Shown: positions 46,687 to 56,635, counted from the stretch's first letter. The stretch: DNA of 64,000 bases from Eubacterium sp. (GCA_017634555.1 JAGBNF010000026.1:1-64000), one strand, 5' to 3'. Numbers and translations: made by a program. The notes: generated by a model from the sequence alone, not told the origin.

Positions 46687-47443
46687 ACGCAATCACCTCT
46701 CTCTCAAATCCTCCGATTGTTTCCGGTTCCTCTATAAACTTATGTGTCTGTCCGCTTATCATCTCTGTATATCCTCTGCCATATTTTGAAAAGGATGCAG
46801 GGAAAATTCCCAGCCTGCTGAGCTCTCTTGCAAGGTAGAGAGGCATTGATTCCGCAACCTTTATCTCCATCAGATATTCTCCATCCTTAACGATCACATT
46901 TCCTTTTGTCAGCTTCCTAAGGTCTAAGCTGTCCTTATTCCATCTTATATTTGTATCAAATGTGATCCGGAGGTTCGGGTCTTCTGTACCTATCATCGCT
47001 ATCCTGTCATAATATATGGCCATTGCCGGTCGAAGTCCCTGATACATCATTCTGAAGCCCTCAATCTCTTTAGATATCTGTGAATCATCCAGCGGGCTTC
47101 CGTCCTTTATCAGATAGTCATAAGCCTTTTTGTAAGCTCCTGCGACTCTTCTTTTGTAAACAATCCCTTTATATTTCTTCTTTATCTCTATGAAGGAATT
47201 CGTAAAATCGTATGTATCACCATAAGTACGAAGCCTAAGTTTTTCTTTATATACAGGCTTTTCCAGAGATGCTCTTATAAGTTTGTAATCAGGTGTATCA
47301 AAGTAAATGTTGTTTATCCTTGTCTTTCCGTAATCATCAACTCTTGCATAATCCTGTAAAAACTCCTGCAGCCTTTCAAACTGCTCAGGTGATAGAAGAT
47401 ATTTTATTTCTGTTCTTTTAAATACATCTATATATCCGCTCAT
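46679..47443 (-). CDS. VTC-domain polyphosphate polymerase
   Basis: 254 aa; the chosen ATG follows AAAGGTGG, and 10 extra in-frame codons upstream are not supported. The tunnel-shaped VTC catalytic domain is seen as KRTEIKYLLS, NIYFDTPDY, YKEKLRLRTYG, FIEIKKKYKG and VYKRRV on the substrate-binding strands, and FSKYGRGY near the end. It lacks the SPX domain of yeast Vtc4. It probably makes or uses polyphosphate from nucleoside triphosphate; partners are the downstream DUF4956 and surface lipoprotein. Confidence 0.88.
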   Translation of the reverse strand: MSGYIDVFKRTEIKYLLSPEQFERLQEFLQDYARVDDYGKTRINNIYFDTPDYKLIRASLEKPVYKEKLRLRTYGDTYDFTNSFIEIKKKYKGIVYKRRVAGAYKKAYDYLIKDGSPLDDSQISKEIEGFRMMYQGLRPAMAIYYDRIAMIGTEDPNLRITFDTNIRWNKDSLDLRKLTKGNVIVKDGEYLMEIKVAESMPLYLARELSRLGIFPASFSKYGRGYTEMISGQTHKFIEEPETIGGFEREVIAYA

Positions 47444-47527
47444 CTGATCACCACCTTTATTTTTTGCTGTCACACACTCTCTTTACTGATGCCATAATAA
47501 AGGCCGAAGCTTAAACGAAAATTAAAA

Positions 47528-47560
47528 AAATGCGCCAAAAAAAATTTTTTTGACGCATTT
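47528..47560 (-). terminator. terminator after the sensor kinase gene
   Basis: AAATGCG (47528-47534) pairs with CGCATTT (47554-47560), continued by an A8/T7 stem with a single mismatch and essentially no loop. The arm overlaps the kinase stop codon. On the minus strand it carries a long T run. Confidence 0.75.
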
Positions 47561-48818
47561 ACTTGAACTCAACTCTGAATACTGTCTTTCCTTCTTCAGA
47601 ATAGGCTCTTATATTTCCATTATGGTTTTCAACTATTCTTTTTGCTATCGCAAGTCCGAGTCCGTAACGGTTTTCGCTTCTGTTACGTGACTTGTCGGCT
47701 CTGTAGAATCTCTGGAAGATTCTTTCTTCATCTCCTTCTTTGATTGGTTCACCGGTATTGATTATCTTAAGGATGACCGAACCCTTGCTTCTGTACAGCT
47801 TTGTTTCTACCGAAGTTCCCTTATCACTATGCTTTACAGCATTATCAAGAAGTGTGGATACAAGCTTTTCCATTTCTTCCTTACTGCACTTAAGAGATAT
47901 TCCCGATTCAATATCGGTCTCTATCCCAACACCTTCCTCAAAGGCAACTCCCTCAAAGACAAGGCAGGTTTTATCCACTATCTTCGACAGGTTTTCTTCC
48001 TTATAGCTCTCCTTCGATATTCCCTCTTCAAGCTTTGAAAGATCCAGCAAACCTGTGATAAGTTTGTTCATACGATCGGACTCATACTTGATATTATCCA
48101 CATATCGTCTGTTAGACTCATCCGATGAAAGCTCATCCGATGAAGCCATGATGACAGCCAGCGGCGTTTTCAGCTCATGAGACGCATCCGCTATAAATTC
48201 CTTCTGTCTGTCGAAGGCTTCTCTGGCCGGCTTCGTGGTCCATCCGGTAACAAGCTTTGATATGAGCATTATCACCAGCTCCAAAGCAATAAATAATGCG
48301 ATAGTCTCAATAAGAAGCTTCACCAGCTTCTCAGACACCTTATCTTTATTGATGATGATTATCGAACGACTCGGCTGATATCTGAAGGAATATCCGCCGG
48401 TATAGAGGCTTCCGATCTTAATGGTATCTCCCTCACATGAAGAAAGTATATCCGTTGCTGCCGTCACCGGATTGAAATCCGAATCAACTCTGCCGTTATT
48501 CATTATCCAGACAATACCGTTCTCGTTCAGCTCAACCGTATATACCTCATGATCCATAAACATCATGTTTTCCATATCAGGCCCTTCAAAATCTTCAGGC
48601 CGTTCGAGCATTTCCGGCATACCGCCTCCCGGGCCTTCGCCCCATCTGCGTCCCGGCATCATCCAGTCGCCTCTATCATCCATAATATTCAGATTTTGAG
48701 TTATGCTTTCATACTCTCTTCGATAACTCACGATGTTTATTATCACAAGGCTGATGCAGTTAAACAGCGTAAGTATGATGAAGATTGTAAAAAAGACCTT
48801 TCTTCTCAGTTCTTTCAT
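47559..48818 (-). CDS. two-component sensor histidine kinase with Met/Gly/Pro-rich sensor
   Basis: 419 aa. Two membrane helices (about 9-30 and 168-190) bracket an extracytoplasmic domain of about 135 residues that starts with a low-complexity segment (52-88) rich in Met, Gly, Pro and acidic residues. The kinase core has His214 in ADASHELKTP, an N-box LLDNAVKHS and G-boxes RYGLGLAIAKR. It is likely the sensor for the VTC/DUF4956/DUF4353 genes just downstream. The low-complexity segment resembles the tail of the DUF4353 lipoprotein. Confidence 0.92.
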   Translation of the reverse strand: MKELRRKVFFTIFIILTLFNCISLVIINIVSYRREYESITQNLNIMDDRGDWMMPGRRWGEGPGGGMPEMLERPEDFEGPDMENMMFMDHEVYTVELNENGIVWIMNNGRVDSDFNPVTAATDILSSCEGDTIKIGSLYTGGYSFRYQPSRSIIIINKDKVSEKLVKLLIETIALFIALELVIMLISKLVTGWTTKPAREAFDRQKEFIADASHELKTPLAVIMASSDELSSDESNRRYVDNIKYESDRMNKLITGLLDLSKLEEGISKESYKEENLSKIVDKTCLVFEGVAFEEGVGIETDIESGISLKCSKEEMEKLVSTLLDNAVKHSDKGTSVETKLYRSKGSVILKIINTGEPIKEGDEERIFQRFYRADKSRNRSENRYGLGLAIAKRIVENHNGNIRAYSEEGKTVFRVEFK

Positions 48819-48822
48819 ATTA

Positions 48823-49503
48823 TCACTCGTCTATCTTCCCGAACTTATAACCCATATTTCTGATTGCCTTTACAGTCACATCCGAATCGATAGCCTTCAG
48901 CTTCTTTCTTACAAAAGAAATGTACGCTTCAAGGTTATTCGACAGTGAATCGTTATCCATACCCCAGACTCTGTCGAAGATAACATCCTTCGAAAGAACC
49001 TGATTCGGGTTCATCATAAAGTATTCAAGGAGCTGAAACTCCTTGTTATTTATCTTGATACTTTCTTCGGTATCCTTATTTATCACAGCCGGAATTTTAA
49101 AATCCAGAATCGTATTTCCGAACTCTATGGAATCCTTAACCGTCTTCTCGGTTCTCAGCTGTGCACTGACTCTTGCTATCAGCTCATCTATGTGGAAAGG
49201 CTTCGGTACATAATCATTCGCACCTTCGCTGAAGCCCTTCAGCTTATCATCCAGCTCACCTCTTGCAGTCAGCATTATGACCTTCGATGTTATTCCTTCT
49301 TCTCTGATCTCCCTCAGTATCTCAAAGCCATCCTTCTTCGGAAGCATTACATCAAGAAGTATGAGATCGTATATTCCCGTAAGCGCATTATAGAGGCCGT
49401 CCTCTCCGTCATAGGAAATGTCTACCACATATCGCTCCTTCTTCAGTCTGTCCGCAACGAGATCTGCCAGAGAATGTTCATCTTCAACAACAAGAATTCT
49501 CAT
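48823..49503 (-). CDS. OmpR/PhoB-family response regulator
   Basis: 226 aa. Receiver with VVEDEH acidic pair, Asp51 in LILLDVMLPKKDG and Lys in VPKPFH; C-terminal winged helix (about 125-225) ending MGYKFGK. It lies 4 bp upstream of its kinase gene. Ribosome binding site AAGGATAGG. A 55-bp hairpin (REP-like) precedes it. Confidence 0.94.
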   Translation of the reverse strand: MRILVVEDEHSLADLVADRLKKERYVVDISYDGEDGLYNALTGIYDLILLDVMLPKKDGFEILREIREEGITSKVIMLTARGELDDKLKGFSEGANDYVPKPFHIDELIARVSAQLRTEKTVKDSIEFGNTILDFKIPAVINKDTEESIKINNKEFQLLEYFMMNPNQVLSKDVIFDRVWGMDNDSLSNNLEAYISFVRKKLKAIDSDVTVKAIRNMGYKFGKIDE

Positions 49504-49522
49504 AATCCTATCCTTTCATAAT

Positions 49523-49578
49523 GTGCCGGGAACCATTGCTGCCCGCTGTTAATACGCGAGTGCAACAGTGCCCGGCAC
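49523..49578. repeat. REP-like hairpin with CCCGGCAC core
   Basis: GTGCCGGG (49523-49530) pairs with CCCGGCAC (49571-49578); inside, CTGTT pairs with AACAG. It lies between the metF stop and the response-regulator start. The core GTGCCCGGCACC (49568-49579) is shared with 28860-28871. There is no T-run, so it is not a simple terminator. Confidence 0.6.
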
Positions 49579-49591
49579 CGCACATTTCCTA

Positions 49592-50482
49592 TTATCTTGC
49601 AAAATCCTTGCCCAAGATAGCCGAAAGGTTATCCATTATCGTTTTTGCTACATCAGGCTTGTTCATAGAATAAACGTGAACATTTGTAATACCGTTTGCG
49701 TAAAGATCGATTATCTGGTCGGTGGCATAGGCGATACCTGCCTGCTTCATAGCATCAGGATCATTTCCGAAATAATCCACGAGACTCTTGAAACGCTGCG
49801 GCATGAATGAGCCTGAAAGCTTTATCGCACGCGCAACCTGATTTGCATTTGTTATAGGCATGATTCCCGGTATTATCGGAACGGTAACGCCTATCTCTCT
49901 TATCTTATACATAAAGTTGAAGAAGAGATTATTATCAAATACCATCTGAGTTGTCAGGAACTCAGCACCGGCCTCCACCTTATCCCTCAGGTGGATCAGG
50001 TCATCCTTCTGATTTACGCTGTCAGGATGAACCTCCGGATAGCAGGCTGCTCCTATACAGAAGTCTCCGCCGCTTTCCTTCAGATCATATATAAGCTCTG
50101 TTGCATGCTTATAATCCCATGTTGAAGGATCTGTCTTCTCGAGCTCAGGTGTGAGGTCTCCGCGGAGAGCCATTACATTTTTGATGCCCATCTCTTCCAT
50201 CTCTTTGATTTTTTCCTTAATGGTAGCCCTGCTTGAGGATACGCATGTAAGGTGTGCCAGTGAAGGCACGTTATATTTCTCCTTGATATTCTTCGCAATT
50301 TCAAGAGTATACTTGCTGGTTCCGCCGCCTGCACCATAGGTAACACTCATGAATGCCGGATGGCATGCAGCAATCTCCTCTGTCGCCTCAACCACACTTT
50401 CAAATGTACTTTCCCTCTTTGGAGGAAATACCTCGAAAGACAGCGACATGTTCTTCTTGTTCAAAATATCAATGATCTTCAT
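49592..50482 (-). CDS. metF: methylenetetrahydrofolate reductase
   Basis: 296 aa; the start follows AAGGAG by 10 bp. It reduces 5,10-methylene-THF to 5-methyl-THF for methionine synthesis or one-carbon (acetogenic) metabolism. Barrel motifs are SFEVFPPKRES, MSVTYGAGGGTS, NVMALRGD and TQMVFDN. It is the last gene of the run EAL protein, GH3, metF. Other folate or methionine genes are absent, so the link to carbohydrate use is unclear. Confidence 0.95.
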   Translation of the reverse strand: MKIIDILNKKNMSLSFEVFPPKRESTFESVVEATEEIAACHPAFMSVTYGAGGGTSKYTLEIAKNIKEKYNVPSLAHLTCVSSSRATIKEKIKEMEEMGIKNVMALRGDLTPELEKTDPSTWDYKHATELIYDLKESGGDFCIGAACYPEVHPDSVNQKDDLIHLRDKVEAGAEFLTTQMVFDNNLFFNFMYKIREIGVTVPIIPGIMPITNANQVARAIKLSGSFMPQRFKSLVDYFGNDPDAMKQAGIAYATDQIIDLYANGITNVHVYSMNKPDVAKTIMDNLSAILGKDFAR

Positions 50483-50513
50483 TACTCGTAAACTCCTTAA
50501 TACTTCCGAGAAT

Positions 50514-52972
50514 TTACTCGGCATCTTCCTTCTTAATTTCGCCCAGCTGCTTTGCCATCTTTACAACTCTTGTAGCGCTGGCAAGAACCTTATCCTCACT
50601 GAGCTTTCCTTTCTTGATTGCATCCATGATGTCATCATAATCAGCCTTTGAACCCGGCATGAAGAGATCTCCGCCCGCATCGATAACCTCAGGTGCATGA
50701 GCGATATCATACTTGCAGGTATTATCAGAACCTGCAGCACGTACAACCCAGTCGGTCATGATGATTCCCTCATGTCCGAATTCGGTACGCAGTACATCCT
50801 CTGTAAGAACACTTGAATGTGATGTATGTGTTCCGTTGAGGAGATTATATGATGTCATTACAGCCTTAGGAGCCGAATCTCTGATACAGATTTCAAAGCC
50901 CTTGAGATAAATGTCACGAAGAGTTCTCTCACTCAGAACGCTGTTGTTCTGGAATCTGTTGTACTCCTGATTATTTGCAGCGAAATGCTTGATAGTAACT
51001 CCACATCCCTTATGCTTCTGAACACCTCTTGTAATTGCAGCTGCCATAAGACCGCTGATAAGAGGATCCTCCGAATAGTACTCGAAGTTTCTTCCGCATC
51101 TTATATCTCTATGGATGTTAAGCGCCGGTGCCAGCCAGAGCTGTACGCCGAACATTTCCATTTCTTCGCCTACTATATCACCGCATGCCTCTGCAAGCTC
51201 TGTATTAAAACTCTGTGCGATGGCTGTTCCGATAGGGATTGCTGTCGCATACTGATGAAAGATCTCTGCCCCCTTCTTAGGTCTGTTGCCGAGGCTGAGG
51301 ATCTTTGATACCGGTTTCGGCATCAGCTCACGTACCGACTCGATCATTGCCGAATCACCAACAACGTGAACTCCCTTATCATCCTTTGTATAATGCTTGC
51401 TGATTCTTAATCCCGCAGGTCCATCTGCCATACAGAGTGTCGGGATGCCCTTGTCCTCAAAGCCCATGGCAGTCTGTCCCGCAGCACCTGCTACAGTGAA
51501 GCCCGCATTTCCTACGATAGCTGAAAGACCGTTCTTTGAATTATAATGTCCGAGCGTAAGATTTACAACCTCTTTGATCGTCATCTCACGCAGACTGTCA
51601 TCAATATATGCACTGCTCTCATAATTAAATGTTATCTCGGAAATGCTTGCCGGACTGAGTATTACCGACTTTAAACCATCCGTATTCCATGCATCACTGT
51701 CATAGCCGACTCTCTTCTCCGGCTTATAATCATCGAACTCCGGCTTATCTACTATATTCTTAACTCTCTTTACTACGAGTTCCTTCTCAACCTTAACTAC
51801 TCCCGCCTTAACGGTATTTACACTATCGTTTCCTACTCTAAGGATGTAGTCTCCTGCCTCAAGTATATATGCGGCATCGGCTGTACTATAGGAAGCTATG
51901 TCCTTCATCGAGAAGCTTACCGAAACCTTCTCAGTCTCTCTCGGAAGTATATCATCTGTCTTTCCAAATCCGGCAAGTACCTGATAAGGCTGATCCAGCT
52001 TTCCTTCAGGAACCGATACATAAACCTGTACAACCTCCTTACCGGTGAAGGAGCCTGTATTACGAACCTCTGTCTCAACAGTTACTATATCCTTGGCAAT
52101 GGAAATATCAGACTTACCAAGCTCAAATGATGAGTATGAAAGTCCGTATCCGAAAGGATAGAGTTGCTTCTCGCCTACTGTATCGAAATATCTGTATCCT
52201 ACATAGATGCCTTCCTATACTCGGTATCATCCTTCTCTCCAAATGTTCCGATCCTTGGATACTTATCCCATGCTGTCCATGTGGTAGCAAGCTTTCCAGA
52301 AGGATTGGATCTTCCGAGAACGATATCCGCGAAGGTATCACCTGTCTTTACACCGAGCTGCGAAAGGAGAAGTATATTCTTTATATCTCCGAGTTCGGAT
52401 AGATCGACCACACCGCCTGTATTGAGTACGAGCATGAAGTTCTCATACTTCTCGTTGCAGAGAGCGATATCTCTCTTCTCCGTATCGGTAAGAAGTATAT
52501 CTCCGGCTATTCCGTCTCTGTCTGCGCCCTCACCGGAAATTCTCGAAAGCACATAGATTGCTGTCTTACATTCTACTGTAATAGGGATTTCATATTCAGG
52601 CTCTGTCATGATACGTCCCATGGCAAAGTTGAAAACATCCATATGGTTTTCCTTAGCTTCCTTCTTAATGTTATTAATGAAGTCCTCCTTTGCCTTGGCA
52701 GCAACTTCATCATAGCTGTCAAGCCATTCACCTGTAATGATACGGAAACCTGCACGCTCAAGTCCCTTCTCTACTGTTACATAGAATCTGGAGTTAACCT
52801 CACCCGAACCGGTTCCTCCCTTTATAGTGTTTCTTGCTCCGTTTCCGTAAAGAGCTATATCCGCTGATGCGGAAAGTGGGAAATTTCCGTCTTTCTTAAG
52901 AAGCACGCAGCACTCAGTGCCATATCTTCTCATCATCCTGTTATGTTTACGCTCGTGATCCTCTAAACCCAT
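50514..52972 (-). pseudogene. frameshifted domain-permuted GH3 beta-glucosidase
   Basis: The first part (257 codons, 52199-52972) holds the alpha/beta sandwich (ECCVLLKKDGNFPL, GGTGSGEVNSR, NPSGKLATTWTAW). Reading breaks near 52209-52216: AGG AAG GCA should read AGG GAA GGC, that is, one G is missing, and the frame then meets TAG. In the other frame the protein continues with a fibronectin III-like region (YPFGYGLSYSSFEL) and the GH3 barrel (DGPAGLRISK; KHFAANNQEYNRFQN; nucleophile Asp in GIIMTDWVVRAA). Repaired length is 819 aa. Domain order is reversed compared with most GH3, as in Ruminococcus albus and Butyrivibrio enzymes. Start: AAAGGAG then ATG, inside the upstream EAL gene's end. It may be a real mutation or an assembly error. 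Confidence 0.88.
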
Positions 52973-52974
52973 AA

Positions 52975-55641
52975 CTAATCTCCTTTAACGCTGTAATATC
53001 TTCTCTCAATCCTCTTCTCGAATTCCTTCCCCGGAAGAGGTCTGTCAAACATAAATCCCTGTGCATAATCACAGTTATTATCCTGAAGCATCTTCAACTG
53101 CTTCTCGTTTTCAACACCCTCAACAATACATTCCATTCCAAGCTCTTTCGCCATAGCGACCACATACTTGAACATGATATTTCTGGAGCTCACATCCTCT
53201 TCATCAGTCGGAAGAAAGCTCCTGTCTATCTTGATAACATTCCAAGGAAGCTCACGGAGAAGGTTAAGTGATGAATAACCCACACCAAAATCATCAACCG
53301 CCGTCCATATTCCATAGGTCTGTAATCCGTTAACTACTCTCTTCAGATCACTGAAGCCGACATCCGATGTTGTCTCCGTCAGCTCTATCTCAATAAGGCT
53401 GTGAGGTATCTCATGTCTGTCAATGATCTTTAATATGGAGTTCAGAAGGTTACGGTTTATCATGTGCTTTCTGGACAGATTAACAGATACTCTGACCACA
53501 TGCTTTCCTTCCTTGATCCACTTCTTTATATCTCTGCATACATGCTCCAGCACGTAGAAATCCAGCTTACAGATATCATCTGTCTCCTCAAGCATCGGGA
53601 TAAAGTCTGCCGGAGATATAACATTTCCGTCATGTATCCATCTGCATAGAGCCTCTGCTCCGATCATCTCACCGGTCCTGATATTAACCTTAGGCTGATA
53701 GTAAACTGTAAACTCTTCTTTTCTGAGTGCTTCAGGGAACATCTGCTGAACCTTCATGTTCTTTTCCTTGTCCCTGAGGAGCTCTGTATCATAGAATACT
53801 ATTCTTTCCTTACCGCCGTTCTGAGCTATCTGATATGCGGTAATGATCTTACCCATAACATCGCCCGGATGACGTATCACGAAATCCTTCGGCACTCTGA
53901 ATACTCCGGCGCTTGTTGAAATACTCACACATTTTCCTTCGGAAGAATCATATACCACCGAAGCCTCAGTGAGATAATTCAGTACATTTCCTATCTGATG
54001 TCCACCGCAGACACATACAAAGTTGTCACCTCCGAGTCTACATACGATTCCCTCGTCACCTATAATTTCAGCCAGTCTGTTGAAATGGCTCTTGATGACC
54101 TTGTCACCTATAGTCTTTCCGAGTTCCTTGTTAACCAGCGTGAAATGTCTGAGATTATATCTGATGACAGCCTTGCCGGCCATGTTCTGATCGACCGCCT
54201 CTGTCATAATATACTTATATAAGCTTCTGAGATTCCTGTATCCGTACTCATCAAAGAAGGTCAGCTCTTCGACTCTCTGCTTGAGACGGTTCCTGCTTAT
54301 ATAGCAGACCGTTGTACGCATTACGAGGTCAACTCTCCATCTCTCATCATCTGTAAGTGGTTCCTCATCCGGCGACATATATACATGCATTGTAACAACC
54401 GACTGGACAGTATTAACCGCTCTGAAGCTCATTATCTCTACACCCTCTTTGCCTGTATCATAACAGCAAAGGGTTTCTCCGACGCCCGCCTCCTCATCAG
54501 CGAAACTCTTGAACACTTTCGTAACTGCCTTCGAAAGTCTGAACATCGAAGATATATCTATCAGAAGATTCTCTATAAGAGGAATATCCGGCTCATTTAA
54601 ATCCGTCATGGCAGATACGAGCTTTGAGAAAAGGTTATAGAACTCGACCACATTTCCGTCTATCATTATCTGCTGTTCCGGCTTTTCCTTGGTAATTCTT
54701 TTCAGTTCTTCATTCTTCTGGCTGATGGCATGCTTGTTGGCATACATTTCCTTGTCCGCACGTTCAAAAACATCATGCAGACGTTTGTCTACTCCATGCT
54801 CGAATTCGGCCATACCGTAGGACACTGTAGCCTTGCCGTCCTTCAGGTTTGCCACCTGCAGCCTGTCAAATTCTTCTATTAACTTAAATCTATTTTCATA
54901 ATCCTCTTCCTCAAGGACTACAACAAATTCATCTCCACCATATCTGTAAATGTTGCTCTGAGCAAAAACATCACTTATGGAACGGCACGCATTTATGATA
55001 AATGCATCGCCCGTACTGTGGCCGTAGCTGTCATTTACCTTCTTAAGCTCATTTATATCACAGACGATGACTGCAAACCGTCCCTGTGTACCTTCTGCAA
55101 TCTTCGCGTCAACTTCCTGTTCCTTGCGGAAATAATATCTCTTATTACCCGCTCCCGTAAGTGAATCACGGTTTGCGAGCTCCATAGCCTCATCAACTAT
55201 GGCTCTGAGATTGGCTTCCTTACGCTTCTCCGCATCTACATTTGCAACAGCGAAGATCATATAATCCTCTCTGTCCTCTGCACGTACGGCGCTGAGCGTA
55301 ACATACTGCGGAGATCCGTCCAGTATAAGCCTGTAGTTAAGGAAATACTTTCCCGTTTCCTCTATACCCTTAAGTACGGCTTCCTTCTGCATAGCTGCAG
55401 CCATCATAGGATAGTCCTCAGGATAAATATCCCTCTTCATATTCTCCTGGGCTTCCTCAAAAAAGTTCTTTCCGACCGTGCTTATCTTAAGCCTGGCATA
55501 TTCCATGCTGGCACTATATTCTTCATACTCATTGGTGATTATATTTACGTAGTAGATAACCTCGTATTTATCAGCAAGAGCTCTGGCTATTTCTATGTAT
55601 TTACTGTCATTCAGATTTTCATTTGCGATGAATTCACCCAA
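52975..55641 (-). CDS. PAS-GGDEF-GGDEF-like-EAL c-di-GMP protein
   Basis: 888 aa from a TTG start, 7 bp after GGAGGG. A PAS-like N-terminus (about 1-130) precedes a GGDEF domain with intact RYGGDEF (about 165-320), a middle region (about 330-500), a second GGDEF-like fold with RLGGDNFV (about 505-630), and an EAL domain (about 640-880) with EALCRW, ELTETTSDV and DDFGVGYSS. No membrane helix is evident. It could make and break c-di-GMP. It precedes the GH3 gene by 2 bp. Confidence 0.9.
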   Translation of the reverse strand: MGEFIANENLNDSKYIEIARALADKYEVIYYVNIITNEYEEYSASMEYARLKISTVGKNFFEEAQENMKRDIYPEDYPMMAAAMQKEAVLKGIEETGKYFLNYRLILDGSPQYVTLSAVRAEDREDYMIFAVANVDAEKRKEANLRAIVDEAMELANRDSLTGAGNKRYYFRKEQEVDAKIAEGTQGRFAVIVCDINELKKVNDSYGHSTGDAFIINACRSISDVFAQSNIYRYGGDEFVVVLEEEDYENRFKLIEEFDRLQVANLKDGKATVSYGMAEFEHGVDKRLHDVFERADKEMYANKHAISQKNEELKRITKEKPEQQIMIDGNVVEFYNLFSKLVSAMTDLNEPDIPLIENLLIDISSMFRLSKAVTKVFKSFADEEAGVGETLCCYDTGKEGVEIMSFRAVNTVQSVVTMHVYMSPDEEPLTDDERWRVDLVMRTTVCYISRNRLKQRVEELTFFDEYGYRNLRSLYKYIMTEAVDQNMAGKAVIRYNLRHFTLVNKELGKTIGDKVIKSHFNRLAEIIGDEGIVCRLGGDNFVCVCGGHQIGNVLNYLTEASVVYDSSEGKCVSISTSAGVFRVPKDFVIRHPGDVMGKIITAYQIAQNGGKERIVFYDTELLRDKEKNMKVQQMFPEALRKEEFTVYYQPKVNIRTGEMIGAEALCRWIHDGNVISPADFIPMLEETDDICKLDFYVLEHVCRDIKKWIKEGKHVVRVSVNLSRKHMINRNLLNSILKIIDRHEIPHSLIEIELTETTSDVGFSDLKRVVNGLQTYGIWTAVDDFGVGYSSLNLLRELPWNVIKIDRSFLPTDEEDVSSRNIMFKYVVAMAKELGMECIVEGVENEKQLKMLQDNNCDYAQGFMFDRPLPGKEFEKRIERRYYSVKGD

Positions 55642-55741
55642 TGCTCAACCCTCCCCAAGTAAATGCAAATAAAATGCGTACACCCATACATAATTATACT
55701 AGGTAAACAGCCATCTTTCCACCAGAAAAACTTAATAGACG

Positions 55742-56635
55742 TTAAATAGAAGCCCATTTCTTTCTATATTCACTTGGAGAACTGTCGAAGTATTTTCTGA
55801 ACACCTCAGACATATAACTTACACCGTTAAATCCGGTGATAGCCGCAATATCAGAAAGCGACATTGGCGATGATCTCAGATACTCGGCAACCTTCCTGCA
55901 TCTGAAATGCATCACGTAATTTATCGGTGACTCTCCGACATACTGATTGAAGAGATTGTTGCAGAGAGACTTGCTGATATGTGCGCTGTCGGCAATCTTC
56001 GCAAGGGTTATATTATCCTTATAGGACTCGGAAATGTAATACATCATACTTTTGAAAAGATTCATTCTCGGATCAAAGGATGTATTCTCATCAATCATCT
56101 GATAACGTGATCCGCTCTTCAGCAGATAATCCCAGAGATCAAAAAGATGCCTCGTTACCTGGAACGCATCATTTCTTATCTCAGGCAGCTGAAGCATTAT
56201 ATTGAAAACATCTTCGGAATATTCATTATTCTTGCGAAATCGGATAAAGCTCAAATCCTTATTTTCTATGATCGGACGCACCGCCTGCATCTCAACCTCT
56301 ACCGATGACATCATGATGCTCGGATGAACAACAAAGATCACGTATCTCGCAACCTCATCATTTATACACATGCTGTAGTGAATCTGATTGGAATTTACAA
56401 CTATGGTATCGCCCGGTGAAAGCATAACTGTCTTACCGTTTACCGAATAAGCCATGTTTCCCGACTTCACTGCAACTATCTCTAAATCCTCATGAAAATG
56501 AGGTACTCGCTCCCATGTAACATGCGGCGCAACCCATCCGTCATAGATGTATGACGGGAAGGACGGGTTATCATAATTAACTATTTCAGAACCGTCTTCA
56601 CGCTTTACTATGAGACCTCTTACTTCACGATTCAT
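55742..56635 (-). CDS. AraC-family regulator with cupin sensor domain
   Basis: 297 aa. An N-terminal cupin (about 30-130, HFHEDLEIVAVKSGNMAYSV, then SPGDTIVVNSNQIHY) binds an effector, often a sugar. The C-terminal helix-turn-helix pair (about 205-295) has LAKIADSAHISKSLCNNLF and AAITGFNGVSYMSEVFRKYF. It is divergent from the ABC-2 exporter genes and adjacent to the EAL/GH3 genes, either of which it could regulate. Confidence 0.9.
   Translation of the reverse strand: MNREVRGLIVKREDGSEIVNYDNPSFPSYIYDGWVAPHVTWERVPHFHEDLEIVAVKSGNMAYSVNGKTVMLSPGDTIVVNSNQIHYSMCINDEVARYVIFVVHPSIMMSSVEVEMQAVRPIIENKDLSFIRFRKNNEYSEDVFNIMLQLPEIRNDAFQVTRHLFDLWDYLLKSGSRYQMIDENTSFDPRMNLFKSMMYYISESYKDNITLAKIADSAHISKSLCNNLFNQYVGESPINYVMHFRCRKVAEYLRSSPMSLSDIAAITGFNGVSYMSEVFRKYFDSSPSEYRKKWASI

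Noticed and set aside
49523-49578. Terminator of metF
   Set aside because: Hairpin is stable but there is no T-tract on either strand; the shared core with another locus fits a REP-like element better.
52199-52230. Programmed -1 frameshift in the GH3 gene
   Set aside because: A -1 shift would restore the frame, but no X-XXY-YYZ slippery heptamer or downstream pseudoknot is evident; a mutation or assembly error is simpler.
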